From: Bacillota bacterium
GTDB taxonomy: Bacteria; Bacillota; Clostridia; Lachnospirales; Lachnospiraceae
Direction: 5' to 3'
DNA length: 41,573 nt
Assembly (NCBI GenBank): GCA_023386815.1
Contig: JAEWIZ010000036.1
Coordinates: 1-41,573, forward strand
Shown here in pieces: positions 7,475-16,125 of this stretch. Within the stretch, counting starts at the first letter, position 1. The number at the start of each line of letters is the position of its first letter. Made by a program: the position numbers and the translations under genes. The notes under the pieces were generated by a model that saw only the letters and a program-made list of their open reading frames with translations, was not told where the DNA came from and did no database searches.

Positions 7475-7966
7475 TTGGAACAAAAGCAAAAGGTTTATGC
7501 AGCACTCAAGTACATGCAGATACAGTATGAAGTATTTGAACACCCAGCAGCCCACACAATAGAAGAGATTGATGCATTAGAAATTTTCAGGGACAAGCCC
7601 TGGGTTGCAAAGAATTTGTTTTTGAGGGATGAAAAGGGAAGAAGACACTTCCTTATCGTTATGGATAAGGATAAACAAGCAGATTTACGATATATCAGAG
7701 ACCAACTTAGGACAAGCCGTTTAAGCTTTGCATCGGAAGAAAGATTGATGAAGTATTTAAAATTAACGAAGGGCTCAGTTACACCCTTAGGCATTATGAA
7801 TGATGAGGAACTGGCGGTAGAGCTTGTATTTGACAAGGACTTAGTGGGGAGGGAAATGATTGGCGTACATCCCAATGATAACACGGCAACGGTGTTCCTT
7901 TCCTACAATGACCTTTCAGAGTTTATAAAGTCCCATGGAAATCAAATTCATATCATTGATTTATAA
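7475..7966 (+). CDS. YbaK/ProX-type aminoacyl-tRNA editing protein
   Basis: Stand-alone editing domain of the prolyl-tRNA synthetase INS / PrdX type, which hydrolyses mischarged tRNA (usually Ala-tRNA-Pro). Seen: EHPAAHTIEEID near the N-terminus, a K in the AKNLFLRDEKGRRHFLIV strand expected to be catalytic, SFASEERLMKYLKLTKGSVTPLGIMND (residues about 84-110) and IGVHPNDNTATVFL near the C-terminus. The family is about 160-170 residues; here 163. The start is TTG at 7475 because AGGAGG at 7462-7467 lies 7 nt before it; an earlier in-frame TTG at 7457 lies upstream of that box. Substrate tRNA is inferred from the family. Confidence 0.87.
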   Translation: MEQKQKVYAALKYMQIQYEVFEHPAAHTIEEIDALEIFRDKPWVAKNLFLRDEKGRRHFLIVMDKDKQADLRYIRDQLRTSRLSFASEERLMKYLKLTKGSVTPLGIMNDEELAVELVFDKDLVGREMIGVHPNDNTATVFLSYNDLSEFIKSHGNQIHIIDL

Positions 7967-8056
7967 AGCAAAAAACATGAAATTGAAAAATCATAAAATT
8001 GATTAGTATAGCTAATAATTAATATAGATAGTACTTATCAAAAAGGAAACCCTGGA

Positions 8057-8085
8057 TTGCTAAATTACTCATAATATGCTAAAAT
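8057..8085 (+). promoter_or_regulatory. Sigma-A promoter of deoD-deoC-cdd
   Basis: TTGCTA (8057-8062), 17-bp spacer, TAAAAT (8080-8085). The roughly 90-nt leader carries a small inverted repeat CATTC..GAATG (about 8111-8133) around a CACATGTG core. Confidence 0.6.
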
Positions 8086-8182
8086 TATCTAACACCAACA
8101 GTGGTAGGAAACATTCACATGTGGGATGAATGCAAAAGAATTATATGTAAATTAATAGTAACGATAAAGGAGGAATTATTAA

Positions 8183-8884
8183 ATGGCAACACCTCATAAT
8201 GAAGCGAAACCCGGAGATATTGCAAAAACAGTATTAATGCCTGGTGATCCGCTAAGAGCAAAATTTATCGCAGAAACTTATTTGGAAGATGTGGTATGTT
8301 TTAATACAGTAAGGAATATGCTTGGATTTACAGGCACATATAAAGGCAAAAAGGTATCAGTTATGGGAGGCGGAATGGGTATGCCTTCCATCGGTATCTA
8401 TTCCTATGAACTTTATAATTTTTATGATGTGGATAATATTATCCGTATTGGTTCAGCCGGCGGAATAGCAGAAGATGTTAAGGTTCGTGATATTGTAGTT
8501 GGAATGGGTGCATCAACAAATTCAAGCTATGCAGCACAATATAAGCTGCCTGGAACTTTTGCACCAATTGCAGATTATGGCTTGCTTCGTAAAGCAGTAG
8601 AGGCAGCAGAGCGAATGAATATCAAGACAGTAGTTGGTAATGTACTTTCTTCTGATACCTTCTATGATGATAACAAAGAAGCGAATGAGTTATGGCGTAA
8701 AATGAATGTGCTCGCGGTAGAGATGGAAGCTGCGGCTCTCTATATGAATGCTGCCAGAGCAGGCAAAAAAGCGTTATGTATCTTAACAATTTCAGATCAT
8801 GTATTTACGGGTGAGTCTTTATCTGCAGAAGACAGACAGCTATCTTTCCGTGAAATGATGGAAATTGCATTAGAAATCGCATAA
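8183..8884 (+). CDS. deoD: Purine nucleoside phosphorylase, DeoD type
   Basis: Splits purine (deoxy)ribonucleosides with phosphate to base plus (deoxy)ribose 1-phosphate. The bacterial hexameric DeoD type is shown by MATPHNEA (H5 from the neighbouring subunit), LMPGDPLRAKFIA (phosphate binding), GGGMGMPSIGIY, RIGSAGG, VEMEAAALY (ribose-binding Glu) and TISDHVFTGE (catalytic Asp). 233 residues is typical. AAGGAGG precedes the ATG. It is first in an operon with deoC (21 nt later) and cdd, so the set feeds deoxynucleosides into glycolysis. Confidence 0.97.
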   Translation: MATPHNEAKPGDIAKTVLMPGDPLRAKFIAETYLEDVVCFNTVRNMLGFTGTYKGKKVSVMGGGMGMPSIGIYSYELYNFYDVDNIIRIGSAGGIAEDVKVRDIVVGMGASTNSSYAAQYKLPGTFAPIADYGLLRKAVEAAERMNIKTVVGNVLSSDTFYDDNKEANELWRKMNVLAVEMEAAALYMNAARAGKKALCILTISDHVFTGESLSAEDRQLSFREMMEIALEIA

Positions 8885-8905
8885 CATGAAAGGAACAATA
8901 AATTC

Positions 8906-9571
8906 ATGGATAATAAAATAATCTTTGAAAAAGTGGATCATACCCTATTAACTCAGACAGCAACCTGGGAGGACATAAAGCAAATCTGTGATGATGCGAT
9001 CACTTATCAGGTGGCATCCGTATGTATTCCACCTTCCTTTGTTAAGAAGGTAAAGGAATATGTTCAGGATAAGATGGCAGTATGCACCGTAATCGGATTT
9101 CCAAATGGCTATAATACTACGGCTGTAAAGGTATTTGAGACTAAGGATGCCATCGCAAATGGAGCAGATGAGATAGATATGGTTATCAATATCGGTATGC
9201 TAAAGGATAAGGAATATACTCAGATTGAAGATGAGATTCGGGAATTAAAGGAAGTTTGTGGAAACCATATTCTTAAAGTGATAATTGAAACCTGTTTGTT
9301 AACTGAGGAAGAGAAGATTAAGATGTGTGAAATCGTAACCAAAGCCGGTGCAGATTTTATTAAGACATCGACTGGATTTTCTACTTCAGGAGCAACCTTT
9401 GATGATGTTGCTTTATTTGCTAAGCATGTTGGAGAAAAGGTTCGTATCAAGGCAGCTGGAGGGATCTCCTCTTTTGATGATGCGCAGAAATTTATCGAAT
9501 TGGGTGCCGAAAGACTTGGTACTAGCAGAATTGTTAAGCTTGCGAAGAATCAGGTAGGAACAGGATATTAA
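8906..9571 (+). CDS. deoC: Deoxyribose-phosphate aldolase
   Basis: Cleaves 2-deoxyribose 5-phosphate to acetaldehyde and glyceraldehyde 3-phosphate through a Schiff base. The TIM-barrel motifs are complete: VDHTLL, the Asp of EIDMVINIG (D91), the Schiff-base lysine in DFIKTSTGF (K153) and the second lysine in RIKAAGGI (K182). 221 residues is normal. It follows deoD by 21 nt with an AAAGGA box. A deoB phosphopentomutase, expected between the two steps, is not in the window. Confidence 0.97.
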   Translation: MDNKIIFEKVDHTLLTQTATWEDIKQICDDAITYQVASVCIPPSFVKKVKEYVQDKMAVCTVIGFPNGYNTTAVKVFETKDAIANGADEIDMVINIGMLKDKEYTQIEDEIRELKEVCGNHILKVIIETCLLTEEEKIKMCEIVTKAGADFIKTSTGFSTSGATFDDVALFAKHVGEKVRIKAAGGISSFDDAQKFIELGAERLGTSRIVKLAKNQVGTGY

Positions 9572-9674
9572 TCCATGACCAGGAAATCAGTTTACTGATT
9601 CGTCTTGTTTTAGTGGTATTCCTGCAATTGAATATCAGGAATGAAGTATTGTTATATTTAGGGAGGTTTTAGTC

Positions 9675-10184
9675 ATGAGTGAACACAGTAATGAAAAACA
9701 AGAGAGTATTCAGAAGAACAGCCTTATACTTCAGGAAAAAGGGGAATTGCTTTTTCAAACTGATATCGTGACCAGATCCGTAGTGAAAAATCTGATCCGG
9801 GCAGCCATAGACGGCATGAAGAACGCATATGCTCCGTATTCTAACTTACATGTAGGTGCAGCACTTTTAACAACAAAAGAGAAGATCTATACAGGCTGTA
9901 ATATTGAGAATGCAGCTTATGGACCTACAAACTGTGCTGAAAGAACTGCCCTGTTTAAGGCAATCAGTGAGGGGGAAAGAGAATTTGCAGCCATTGCTAT
10001 CGTTGGCGGCAGTTATGGTACGATTGAAGATTTTTGCCCTCCCTGCGGTGTGTGCCGGCAGGTAATTAGGGAGTTTGTTGATCCTAAGGCATTTCTGGTA
10101 ATTTTAGCAAGGTCGGAGGAGGATTATACGATTTATTCTCTTGAATCCTTACTGCCATTAAGCTTTGGACCGGAACACTTATAA
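9675..10184 (+). CDS. cdd: Cytidine deaminase with N-terminal extension
   Basis: Zinc enzyme converting (deoxy)cytidine to (deoxy)uridine. The zinc and catalytic residues are NCAERTALF (C87, E89) and CPPCGVCRQ (C124, C127), and substrate contacts are in YAPYSNLHVGAAL. The homotetrameric family is about 130 residues; this one has 169 because about 36 polar residues come before the core. GGGAGG lies 8 nt before the ATG, and no other start fits better. It follows deoC by 103 nt; a weak hairpin (AATCAG/CTGATT, 9583-9600) lies between, so partial read-through from the deo promoter is likely. Confidence 0.94.
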   Translation: MSEHSNEKQESIQKNSLILQEKGELLFQTDIVTRSVVKNLIRAAIDGMKNAYAPYSNLHVGAALLTTKEKIYTGCNIENAAYGPTNCAERTALFKAISEGEREFAAIAIVGGSYGTIEDFCPPCGVCRQVIREFVDPKAFLVILARSEEDYTIYSLESLLPLSFGPEHL

Positions 10185-10210
10185 GAGAAAAGAACGTTAA
10201 AATATAGTTT

Positions 10211-10261
10211 ATATGAAAGAAGGTGGTTGGGAGCAATAATCCTAACCACCTTCTTTCATAT
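10211..10261. terminator. Bidirectional terminator between cdd and the 10288 gene
   Basis: ATATGAAAGAAGGTGGTT pairs with AACCACCTTCTTTCATAT: a long stem (about 20 bp with one or two mismatches near the loop). It lies between two convergent genes and can stop both. Confidence 0.75.
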
Positions 10262-10287
10262 ATTAGGAACAAGTAGCTGTGGAAGAT

Positions 10288-11109
10288 TTAGCTGATCCAC
10301 ATCGATCCCTTCGTTATGATCCATTTACCGTCTTTTAATTCAGCTTTGGAACCATCGGAGCCGACAGCACCAAGACCGCTTCTCCATTTTGACACGGAGT
10401 AGGTGATTTTCTCTGGTTTCTCATGATATGTTATATCAGAGATTACAATATGAACTCCATTCTCAAAATAGAGATTCTCCTTGTCAATAATACCTTGATC
10501 AGCCAGTTCATCAAAGGTTCCTACAGTTACCTCAAAGCCATAAGCTTCTTTCATGCCAGCTAGGATGATTTCTTTTTCAATTTCGGTCAAGTCGACCCAT
10601 CCGGTAGTGTCAACCGTTATCATCTCGATCTCAGAGTTTAAACCACTATCCTCATTCCAGATATCGTCAATGATCGCTAAGTATCCGTCGATCAAATTAT
10701 TATGTCCAACCACCTTAATATTGGAGGAGCTAATCTGTGCCGGATAGGATTCCAATATCACTCCATTATAAGTTATTTCCAAAATATCACCGGGTTTTAG
10801 ATCCTGCAAAGTGATATCCTCTCCATTCAACCCCTTTAAAAGTAATTCGGTTATGTTAACTGAAATTTTATCTGAGGATTTGGACTCGCTACTATCTTTA
10901 TCGGGAGTAACCAACAGGGATTTTCCTGCTTCTATCACTTCAGCCTTAAAGGTTACCTGGGAATCCTCATCGTCAGGATTATCTTCGTTACCTTTTTGAG
11001 TATTGGGGGCGCCGTTATTACCAGACTGTTTTGAACTAATGGTGCCGCAGCCTCCGGCAAATAGTATAAGCACCAAGCAAAGCATTACAAATTTTATTTT
11101 TTTATTCAT
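10288..11109 (-). CDS. Lipoprotein with DUF3221-like domain
   Basis: 273 residues from the ATG at 11109: AAAGGAG lies 8 nt upstream of it, and MNKKIKFVMLCLVLILFAGGC is a clean lipoprotein signal with Cys21; an upstream in-frame ATG would bury the signal. After a Gly/Asn/Asp/Glu-rich linker comes a domain of about 85 residues (TFKAEVIEAGKSLLV .. LKPGDILEITYNG .. YPAQI) resembling DUF3221 (YobA-like) OB-type proteins. The C-terminal half (about 140-273) contains TVDTTGWVDLTEIEKEIILAGMKE and ends with SKAELKDGKWIITKGS, which I do not recognise. Single gene, convergent with cdd and divergent from glyA. Function unknown; location outside the membrane. Confidence 0.8.
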   Translation of the reverse strand: MNKKIKFVMLCLVLILFAGGCGTISSKQSGNNGAPNTQKGNEDNPDDEDSQVTFKAEVIEAGKSLLVTPDKDSSESKSSDKISVNITELLLKGLNGEDITLQDLKPGDILEITYNGVILESYPAQISSSNIKVVGHNNLIDGYLAIIDDIWNEDSGLNSEIEMITVDTTGWVDLTEIEKEIILAGMKEAYGFEVTVGTFDELADQGIIDKENLYFENGVHIVISDITYHEKPEKITYSVSKWRSGLGAVGSDGSKAELKDGKWIITKGSMWIS

Positions 11110-11404
11110 CGCATTCACTCCTTTGTTCATTAGACGAAGAAGAATACATCTAGGTTTCAAACAGAGTGATAAATAGTAATACAATTAAAAAGCTGGAATA
11201 GTCCGACTAATTTCGCTATTATAATATAGTGGAATAATTAACATTAAAAATTATTATGAATACAGAGGAAGTATCTTTGGATTTATTCTTCCATATTGAA
11301 AAGTCATATGTTACAATGATAGCTATAAATGCGAGGAAATGGGATCTAGCTCCAGACACAACGCTAAGTAAAAAGAACTGTTAAGATGGAAAGGAAATGA
11401 AAAA

Positions 11405-12643
11405 ATGTACTCATTTGAAGAAGTTAAATCATTTGATCCTGAATTAGCGGAGGCGATATCTCTTGAGATTGGCAGACAGAACAGCCATATTGAATTAATC
11501 GCTTCTGAAAACTTTGTAAGCAAAGCCGTAATGGCTGCGATGGGAAGCCATCTGACGAATAAATATGCAGAAGGCTATCCGAGTAAGAGATATTATGGCG
11601 GCTGTGAATTTGTTGATATCGCAGAGAATCTTGCGATTGAGAGGGCAAAGCAGTTATTTGGATGTACTTATGCAAATGTTCAGCCTCATTCTGGTGCGCA
11701 GGCTAATATGGCGGTTTTCTTTGCTTTATTAAAACCAGGCGATACAGTTCTTGGAATGAATCTTGCACATGGCGGACATTTAACTCACGGTAGCCCCGTT
11801 AACATGAGTGGAAGCTATTTCAATATTGTTCCTTATGGAGTAAATGACCAGGGCTATATTGATTACGATAGTTTAAGAAAAATTGCCCATGAGTGTAAGC
11901 CAAAGTTAATTATTGCCGGAGCAAGTGCTTATGCCAGAAAGATTGATTTTAAAATCTTTCGTGAGATTGCTGATGAAGTTGGAGCATTCTTAATGGTTGA
12001 TATGGCTCATATTGCCGGCCTGGTAGCTGGTGGCGTTCATGAAAGCCCAATTCCTTATGCTCACGTTACAACCACTACCACTCATAAGACCTTAAGAGGG
12101 CCAAGAGGTGGTATGATTCTTTCCAGCGCCGAGTTTGCGGAAGAATATAAATTAAATAAGGCAGTATTCCCAGGTATCCAGGGAGGACCTTTGATGCATG
12201 TGATTGCTGCAAAAGCAGTTTGCTTCAAAGAGGCACTTGATCCAAGCTTCCAGGACTATGCGAAAAAGATTGTAGAGAATGCGCAGGCATTAGCAAATGG
12301 ATTGATGAAGAGAGGGTTTAACCTGGTTTCCGGTGGTACGGACAACCATTTAATGCTAGTAGATCTTCAGAACATGGGAGTAACTGGAAAAGATACTGAG
12401 AAATTACTTGATGCAGCATGCATCACCTGTAATAAGAATTCAATTCCAAATGATCCGGCATCACCTTTCGTTACCAGTGGTATTCGTCTTGGGACAGCAG
12501 CAGTTACCACAAGAGGCATGAATGCCGAGGATATGGATGTGATTGCAGAAGCAATCTACCTATTAGTTAAGGATGTTGAGGCAAACAAAGAAAAAGCAAT
12601 GGCAATGGTTAAGACCTTGACGGATAAATATCCTTTATACTAA
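11405..12643 (+). CDS. glyA: Serine hydroxymethyltransferase
   Basis: PLP enzyme that interconverts serine + THF and glycine + 5,10-methylene-THF. The PLP lysine is in TTTTTHKTLRGPRGG (K228), with IELIASENF, NKYAEGYPSKRYYGG, VQPHSGAQAN and MVDMAHIAGLVA all intact; 412 residues is typical. The ATG follows AAAGGAAATGAAAAA, a modest Shine-Dalgarno. It makes the one-carbon units reduced by the MTHFR fusion at 35503 and used by MetH at 37330. Monocistronic, closed by the hairpin at 12691. The 295-bp upstream gap shared with the divergent lipoprotein shows no promoter I would defend. Confidence 0.98.
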   Translation: MYSFEEVKSFDPELAEAISLEIGRQNSHIELIASENFVSKAVMAAMGSHLTNKYAEGYPSKRYYGGCEFVDIAENLAIERAKQLFGCTYANVQPHSGAQANMAVFFALLKPGDTVLGMNLAHGGHLTHGSPVNMSGSYFNIVPYGVNDQGYIDYDSLRKIAHECKPKLIIAGASAYARKIDFKIFREIADEVGAFLMVDMAHIAGLVAGGVHESPIPYAHVTTTTTHKTLRGPRGGMILSSAEFAEEYKLNKAVFPGIQGGPLMHVIAAKAVCFKEALDPSFQDYAKKIVENAQALANGLMKRGFNLVSGGTDNHLMLVDLQNMGVTGKDTEKLLDAACITCNKNSIPNDPASPFVTSGIRLGTAAVTTRGMNAEDMDVIAEAIYLLVKDVEANKEKAMAMVKTLTDKYPLY

Positions 12644-12690
12644 TAAAGAACATCACTGTAACTAAATACGAATTCAGCTCTGATAAAGAT

Positions 12691-12726
12691 AAAAGAAAGG
12701 GAAGCACGCATGCTTCCCTTTCTTTT
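12691..12726. terminator. Bidirectional terminator between glyA and the 12733 gene
   Basis: A perfect 16-bp stem, AAAAGAAAGGGAAGCA / TGCTTCCCTTTCTTTT, with a 4-nt CGCA loop. It has T runs on both strands and sits between convergent genes. Confidence 0.92.
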
Positions 12727-12732
12727 AAACAT

Positions 12733-12918
12733 TTATTCCACAATTTCTAAAAATCCATGTTCCAGCATATGCTTAAAGGTTTTTGTTCCGAAGATAATAC
12801 CTACGATAATAACACCAGTAATACACAGGTATTTAATAATCTTAGGAACATCTACATTTACACGAACGGTTACACCGCCTTCTTGATTCTCCGATGAGCA
12901 GCAATCATAGTTTGACAT
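12733..12918 (-). CDS. 61-residue single-pass membrane protein
   Basis: Starts MSNYDCCSSENQ, has a basic-to-hydrophobic switch, and one transmembrane helix (about 28-44, YLCITGVIIVGIIFG) followed by a short tail. Two adjacent cysteines lie near the N-terminus. AAGGAGG sits 7 nt before the ATG, which supports translation, and the strong shared terminator at 12691 supports transcription. No family recognised. Confidence 0.7.
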   Translation of the reverse strand: MSNYDCCSSENQEGGVTVRVNVDVPKIIKYLCITGVIIVGIIFGTKTFKHMLEHGFLEIVE

Positions 12919-13134
12919 GTATAAGCCTCCTTCATTTTAAACTGATATGATACCAATCTCCTGTTGATTGGCTCAAACAATGTTTGATTAAATTAACACC
13001 TACATTGTAATGGATTGAACTTGATATTTCAAGCCGTTACCTTGCAAAATGCCAGAGAAAATAATTGGCATAGCAAAATGATGATTTTTGGTGTATAATG
13101 GGTAACGCAAGAATGAAATGAAAGTTGGTACAGG

Positions 13135-15240
13135 ATGTCAAAAAGTTTATATATTGCAGAGAAACCAAGTGTTGCAAATGAGTTTGCAAAGGCTTTGAAA
13201 ATATCAGGTAAGAAGCAAAATGGATATATTGAATCGGAGGAAGCGATTGTAACCTGGTGTGTAGGACATCTCGTTACGATGAGTTATCCGGAGGAGTATG
13301 ATCCTTCCTTAAAAAAATGGAGCATGGAAACACTGCCGTTTCTCCCGGGGAAATATAAATATCAAGTCATAGAGAATGTAAAAAAGCAATTTAATATTGT
13401 AAAGGAACTGCTGAATCGAAAGGATGTTGATACAATTTACGTCTGTACTGACTCCGGGCGTGAGGGAGAGTATATCTATCGGCTGGTTGATCAAGAAGCG
13501 AAAGTTCCGCAGTCCAAAGTTCGCAAACGTGTTTGGATTGATTCACAAACAGAGGAAGAGATTTTGAGGGGAATCCGAGAGGCAAAACCCTTATCCGCCT
13601 ATGATAATTTAGCAAATGCAGCCTATCTTCGTGCCCAGGAAGATTATTTAATGGGTATTAATTTCTCAAGAATATTAACATTAAAGTATGGGAATGAGGT
13701 ACAAAGGCTCCTTCAGTCCGGGAAGTGGTCAGCCATTTCTGTTGGCCGTGTTATGACCTGTGTTCTTGGAATGGTGGTAAGAAGAGAACGAGAGGTAAGA
13801 AGCTTTGTAAAGACTCCATTTTACCGGGTACTAAGTGGAATTCAAGCAGAGGATAAGGAATTTAACGCAGAGTTTCGAGCGGTAGAAGGCTCTAAGTACT
13901 ATAATTCCCGTCTGTTATATAAGGAAAATGGTTTTTCAGAGAAGACCTCCGCCGTAAAGATGATTACAGATTTGACGGAGGGTTTTCCGGAAATGAAGGA
14001 TGATGGTACTTGGGTATCGAAGTGTTCTCCAGAGCAACCGGACAGGCTGATGGCAGAAATTAGTCAATTAGAGAAGAAGAAGGAAACGAAAAACCCTCCT
14101 TTGTTATATAATTTAGCGGAATTGCAAAATGATTGTTCCAGAATGTTTAAGATCAGCCCGGATGAAACCTTAAAAATCACCCAGGAGCTTTATGAGAAGA
14201 AGATGGTTACCTATCCAAGAACGGATGCGAGAGTATTATCCACAGCAGTAGCTAAGGAAATCTATAAGAACATAAAGGGGCTTCAGGGACTAAATCAATA
14301 TTCGGGCTTTGTGGCAGAGATATTGGAGCAGGGTAGTTATAAGAATATTGCAAAAACCCGTTATGTGAACGACAGTCAGATTACGGATCACTATGCTATT
14401 ATTCCTACGGGTCAGGGATTAAATGCTCTTAGTTCCTTAACTCCCACAGCGCATAAGGTATATCATACCATTGTGAAACGATTCTTAAGTATCTTTTTCC
14501 CAGCAGCAGAGTATCGAAAGGTATCCATTGTAGTAAAGATCAACGGGGAAAGCTTTTTTGCTTCCTTCCGTGTACTTGAAAAGGAAGGTTATCTAAAGAT
14601 TGTTGGTACTCCAGGCGATAAGACAGCACAGAACAATGCTGATAAGGAGAAGGAGAAGGGAAAGGACATCAGCCCAGAGGATGGAGAAAATCAGGAAGAG
14701 GATAGCTCGGATGGATCCTTACTTCAGATTATTAATAACCTGAAAAAAGGAATGAAGCTTCCGGTTAATCAACTATTGATTAAGGAGGGTGAAACCGCTC
14801 CGCCGAAACGTTACAATTCAGGTGCATTAATCCTTGCGATGGAGAATGCCGGTCAGTTGATCGAGGATGAGGAGCTTAGAGCACAAATTAAGGGCAGCGG
14901 TATCGGAACCAGTGCGACTAGAGCAGAAATTCTGAACAAATTAGTCAATATTACATATCTAAGCTTAAATAAAAAGACTCAGATTATTACCCCTACCTTA
15001 CTTGGGGAATTAATCTATGATGTGGTAAATACTTCAATCAAATCCTTGTTGAATGCAGAACTGACTGCCAGTTGGGAAAAGGGGTTGACCTATGTAGCTG
15101 AGGGACAGATTACAAAGGAGGAATATACTCAGAAGCTAGATACCTTTGTTGGAAAGATGGTTACCGGAGTAAAGCAGTTGAATAATCATTCTTCCCTAGC
15201 TAGGTATTATAGTGAGGTTGTACCATTCTATAAAAAATAG
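13135..15240 (+). CDS. topB: Type IA DNA topoisomerase (topoisomerase III)
   Basis: Relaxes and decatenates DNA through a 5'-phosphotyrosine intermediate. The Toprim domain opens SLYIAEKPSVA (E9) and carries TDSGREGE (D106), the TopB-type variant where the second Asp of DxD is Gly. The catalytic tyrosine is in KMVTYPRTDARVLS (Y360). GSGIGTSATRAEIL near 630 is the conserved C-terminal core motif. 701 residues with no zinc-ribbon cysteines at the C-terminus, as for topoisomerase III. An acidic, low-complexity insert (about 500-525) interrupts the core. A TATAAT (13094-13099) lies upstream; the Shine-Dalgarno is poor (ACAGG), so expression may be low. Confidence 0.94.
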   Translation: MSKSLYIAEKPSVANEFAKALKISGKKQNGYIESEEAIVTWCVGHLVTMSYPEEYDPSLKKWSMETLPFLPGKYKYQVIENVKKQFNIVKELLNRKDVDTIYVCTDSGREGEYIYRLVDQEAKVPQSKVRKRVWIDSQTEEEILRGIREAKPLSAYDNLANAAYLRAQEDYLMGINFSRILTLKYGNEVQRLLQSGKWSAISVGRVMTCVLGMVVRREREVRSFVKTPFYRVLSGIQAEDKEFNAEFRAVEGSKYYNSRLLYKENGFSEKTSAVKMITDLTEGFPEMKDDGTWVSKCSPEQPDRLMAEISQLEKKKETKNPPLLYNLAELQNDCSRMFKISPDETLKITQELYEKKMVTYPRTDARVLSTAVAKEIYKNIKGLQGLNQYSGFVAEILEQGSYKNIAKTRYVNDSQITDHYAIIPTGQGLNALSSLTPTAHKVYHTIVKRFLSIFFPAAEYRKVSIVVKINGESFFASFRVLEKEGYLKIVGTPGDKTAQNNADKEKEKGKDISPEDGENQEEDSSDGSLLQIINNLKKGMKLPVNQLLIKEGETAPPKRYNSGALILAMENAGQLIEDEELRAQIKGSGIGTSATRAEILNKLVNITYLSLNKKTQIITPTLLGELIYDVVNTSIKSLLNAELTASWEKGLTYVAEGQITKEEYTQKLDTFVGKMVTGVKQLNNHSSLARYYSEVVPFYKK

Positions 15241-15312
15241 TTGAAGAAATTATAACAGTGAATATCTGAAAACTGTATCAAGCAAAGATGCAGAGAAAAT
15301 AGTATTAAACAA

Positions 15313-15364
15313 AAAAAGACAGTGCCAAAAAGCTAAGCTTCTAGCTAGCTGGTACTGTCTTTTT
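15313..15364 (+). terminator. Terminator after topB
   Basis: AAAAAGACAGTGCCA pairs with TGGTACTGTCTTTTT (one G-U pair) around an AGCT-rich loop that can fold on itself. Confidence 0.88.
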
Positions 15365-15624
15365 GCAAGGTAAAAACTCTGCATATAATCCTATAGGCAT
15401 GTTAGGAGAAAGTATTATTCGGTTGACTATGACTATTCAATATGATAACATGTCTGTGACGTAGAATTTATCCTTTGATAGACCGCATTTTTGCGTTAGT
15501 GAGTAACATTGGGAGGTGAAATACATACAATAAAACTATAGTAAGAGTAACCCATTCATAAGGTCAACCCAAGACCTTTCTAACAGAAATGTTGTAAAAG
15601 AAGCAGTAAAAAGCTTGTTTTCGA

Positions 15625-15785
15625 ATATTAGCGCCATGCACCTCCATTGGGCGAAGTGATTTGGAGGTTGACGAGGAAGAGAGTTATCGAAATATTCGGC
15701 GGATGCTCTCTCGTGTACTTAGACACGTGATATGACGATAAAACGATAGGCAACTATGATACAAAAGCGTCATAGCTAAGGGATA
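15625..15785 (+). promoter_or_regulatory. glmS ribozyme-riboswitch
   Basis: Self-cleaving RNA that uses glucosamine-6-phosphate as cofactor; cleavage leads to mRNA decay, so product represses glmS. Conserved core seen in order: AGCGCC (15630-15635, cleavage expected between A15630 and G15631), GCGAAGTGA, GGTTGACGAGG, TTATCGAAATATTCGGCGGATGC, then the P3/P4 region with ATAAAACGATAGGCAACTAT and the closing segment GCGTCATAGCTAAGGG. The order matches known examples from Bacillus and Thermoanaerobacter as remembered. It lies about 340 nt before the glmS start codon, farther than usual. Confidence 0.95.
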
Positions 15786-16125
15786 GAATGAATTAGAGGC
15801 AATTCTTCTCATGAATGCATGAGTACAATTGTCTTGAGAATTCATACCTTTTTACAGTGGTTCAAAGAGATGTCATGATGTTGACGTTTGACCATGATAA
15901 GTAATTCCTGTAATCACAAGAGCATATGGAAGCAATGATCCTCAGGTCTGACAAAAGATAGGAAAGGTTCATTAGAAAAAGGGCTGTCAGGAGCCTTATT
16001 AAAGTGCGTGCGGGAATTAAAAAGATTGAATTTATATCATTATGTGAATAAACGTATTAATGGGTTGAAAGAAAATTCTTTCATTTTAATTTGTATGCCG
16101 TCATGCGGCAGATGGAGGTAAAATT
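15786..16125 (+). other. Long leader between ribozyme and glmS
   Basis: 340 nt without a gene. A long broken hairpin (15788-15845: ATGAATT/AATTCAT, CAATT/AATTG, CTCATG/CATGAG) is followed by ACCTTTTTAC, so it looks like an attenuator or terminator. Farther on are a TCATG..CATGA repeat (about 15876-15898), a TTGAAA..TTTAAT pair (about 16067-16091) that could be a second promoter, and a short GCCG-TCAT-CGGC stem just before GGAGG. None of these is proven. Confidence 0.5.

Noticed and set aside
9583..9610. Terminator between deoC and cdd
   Set aside because: Only a 6-bp stem followed by CGTCTTGTTTT; too weak to call an operon end.
13450..13473. Missing second Asp of the Toprim DxD in TopB (TDSGREGE)
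   Set aside because: TDxGREGE is the normal form in this TopB clade as far as I recall, so it is not a defect.
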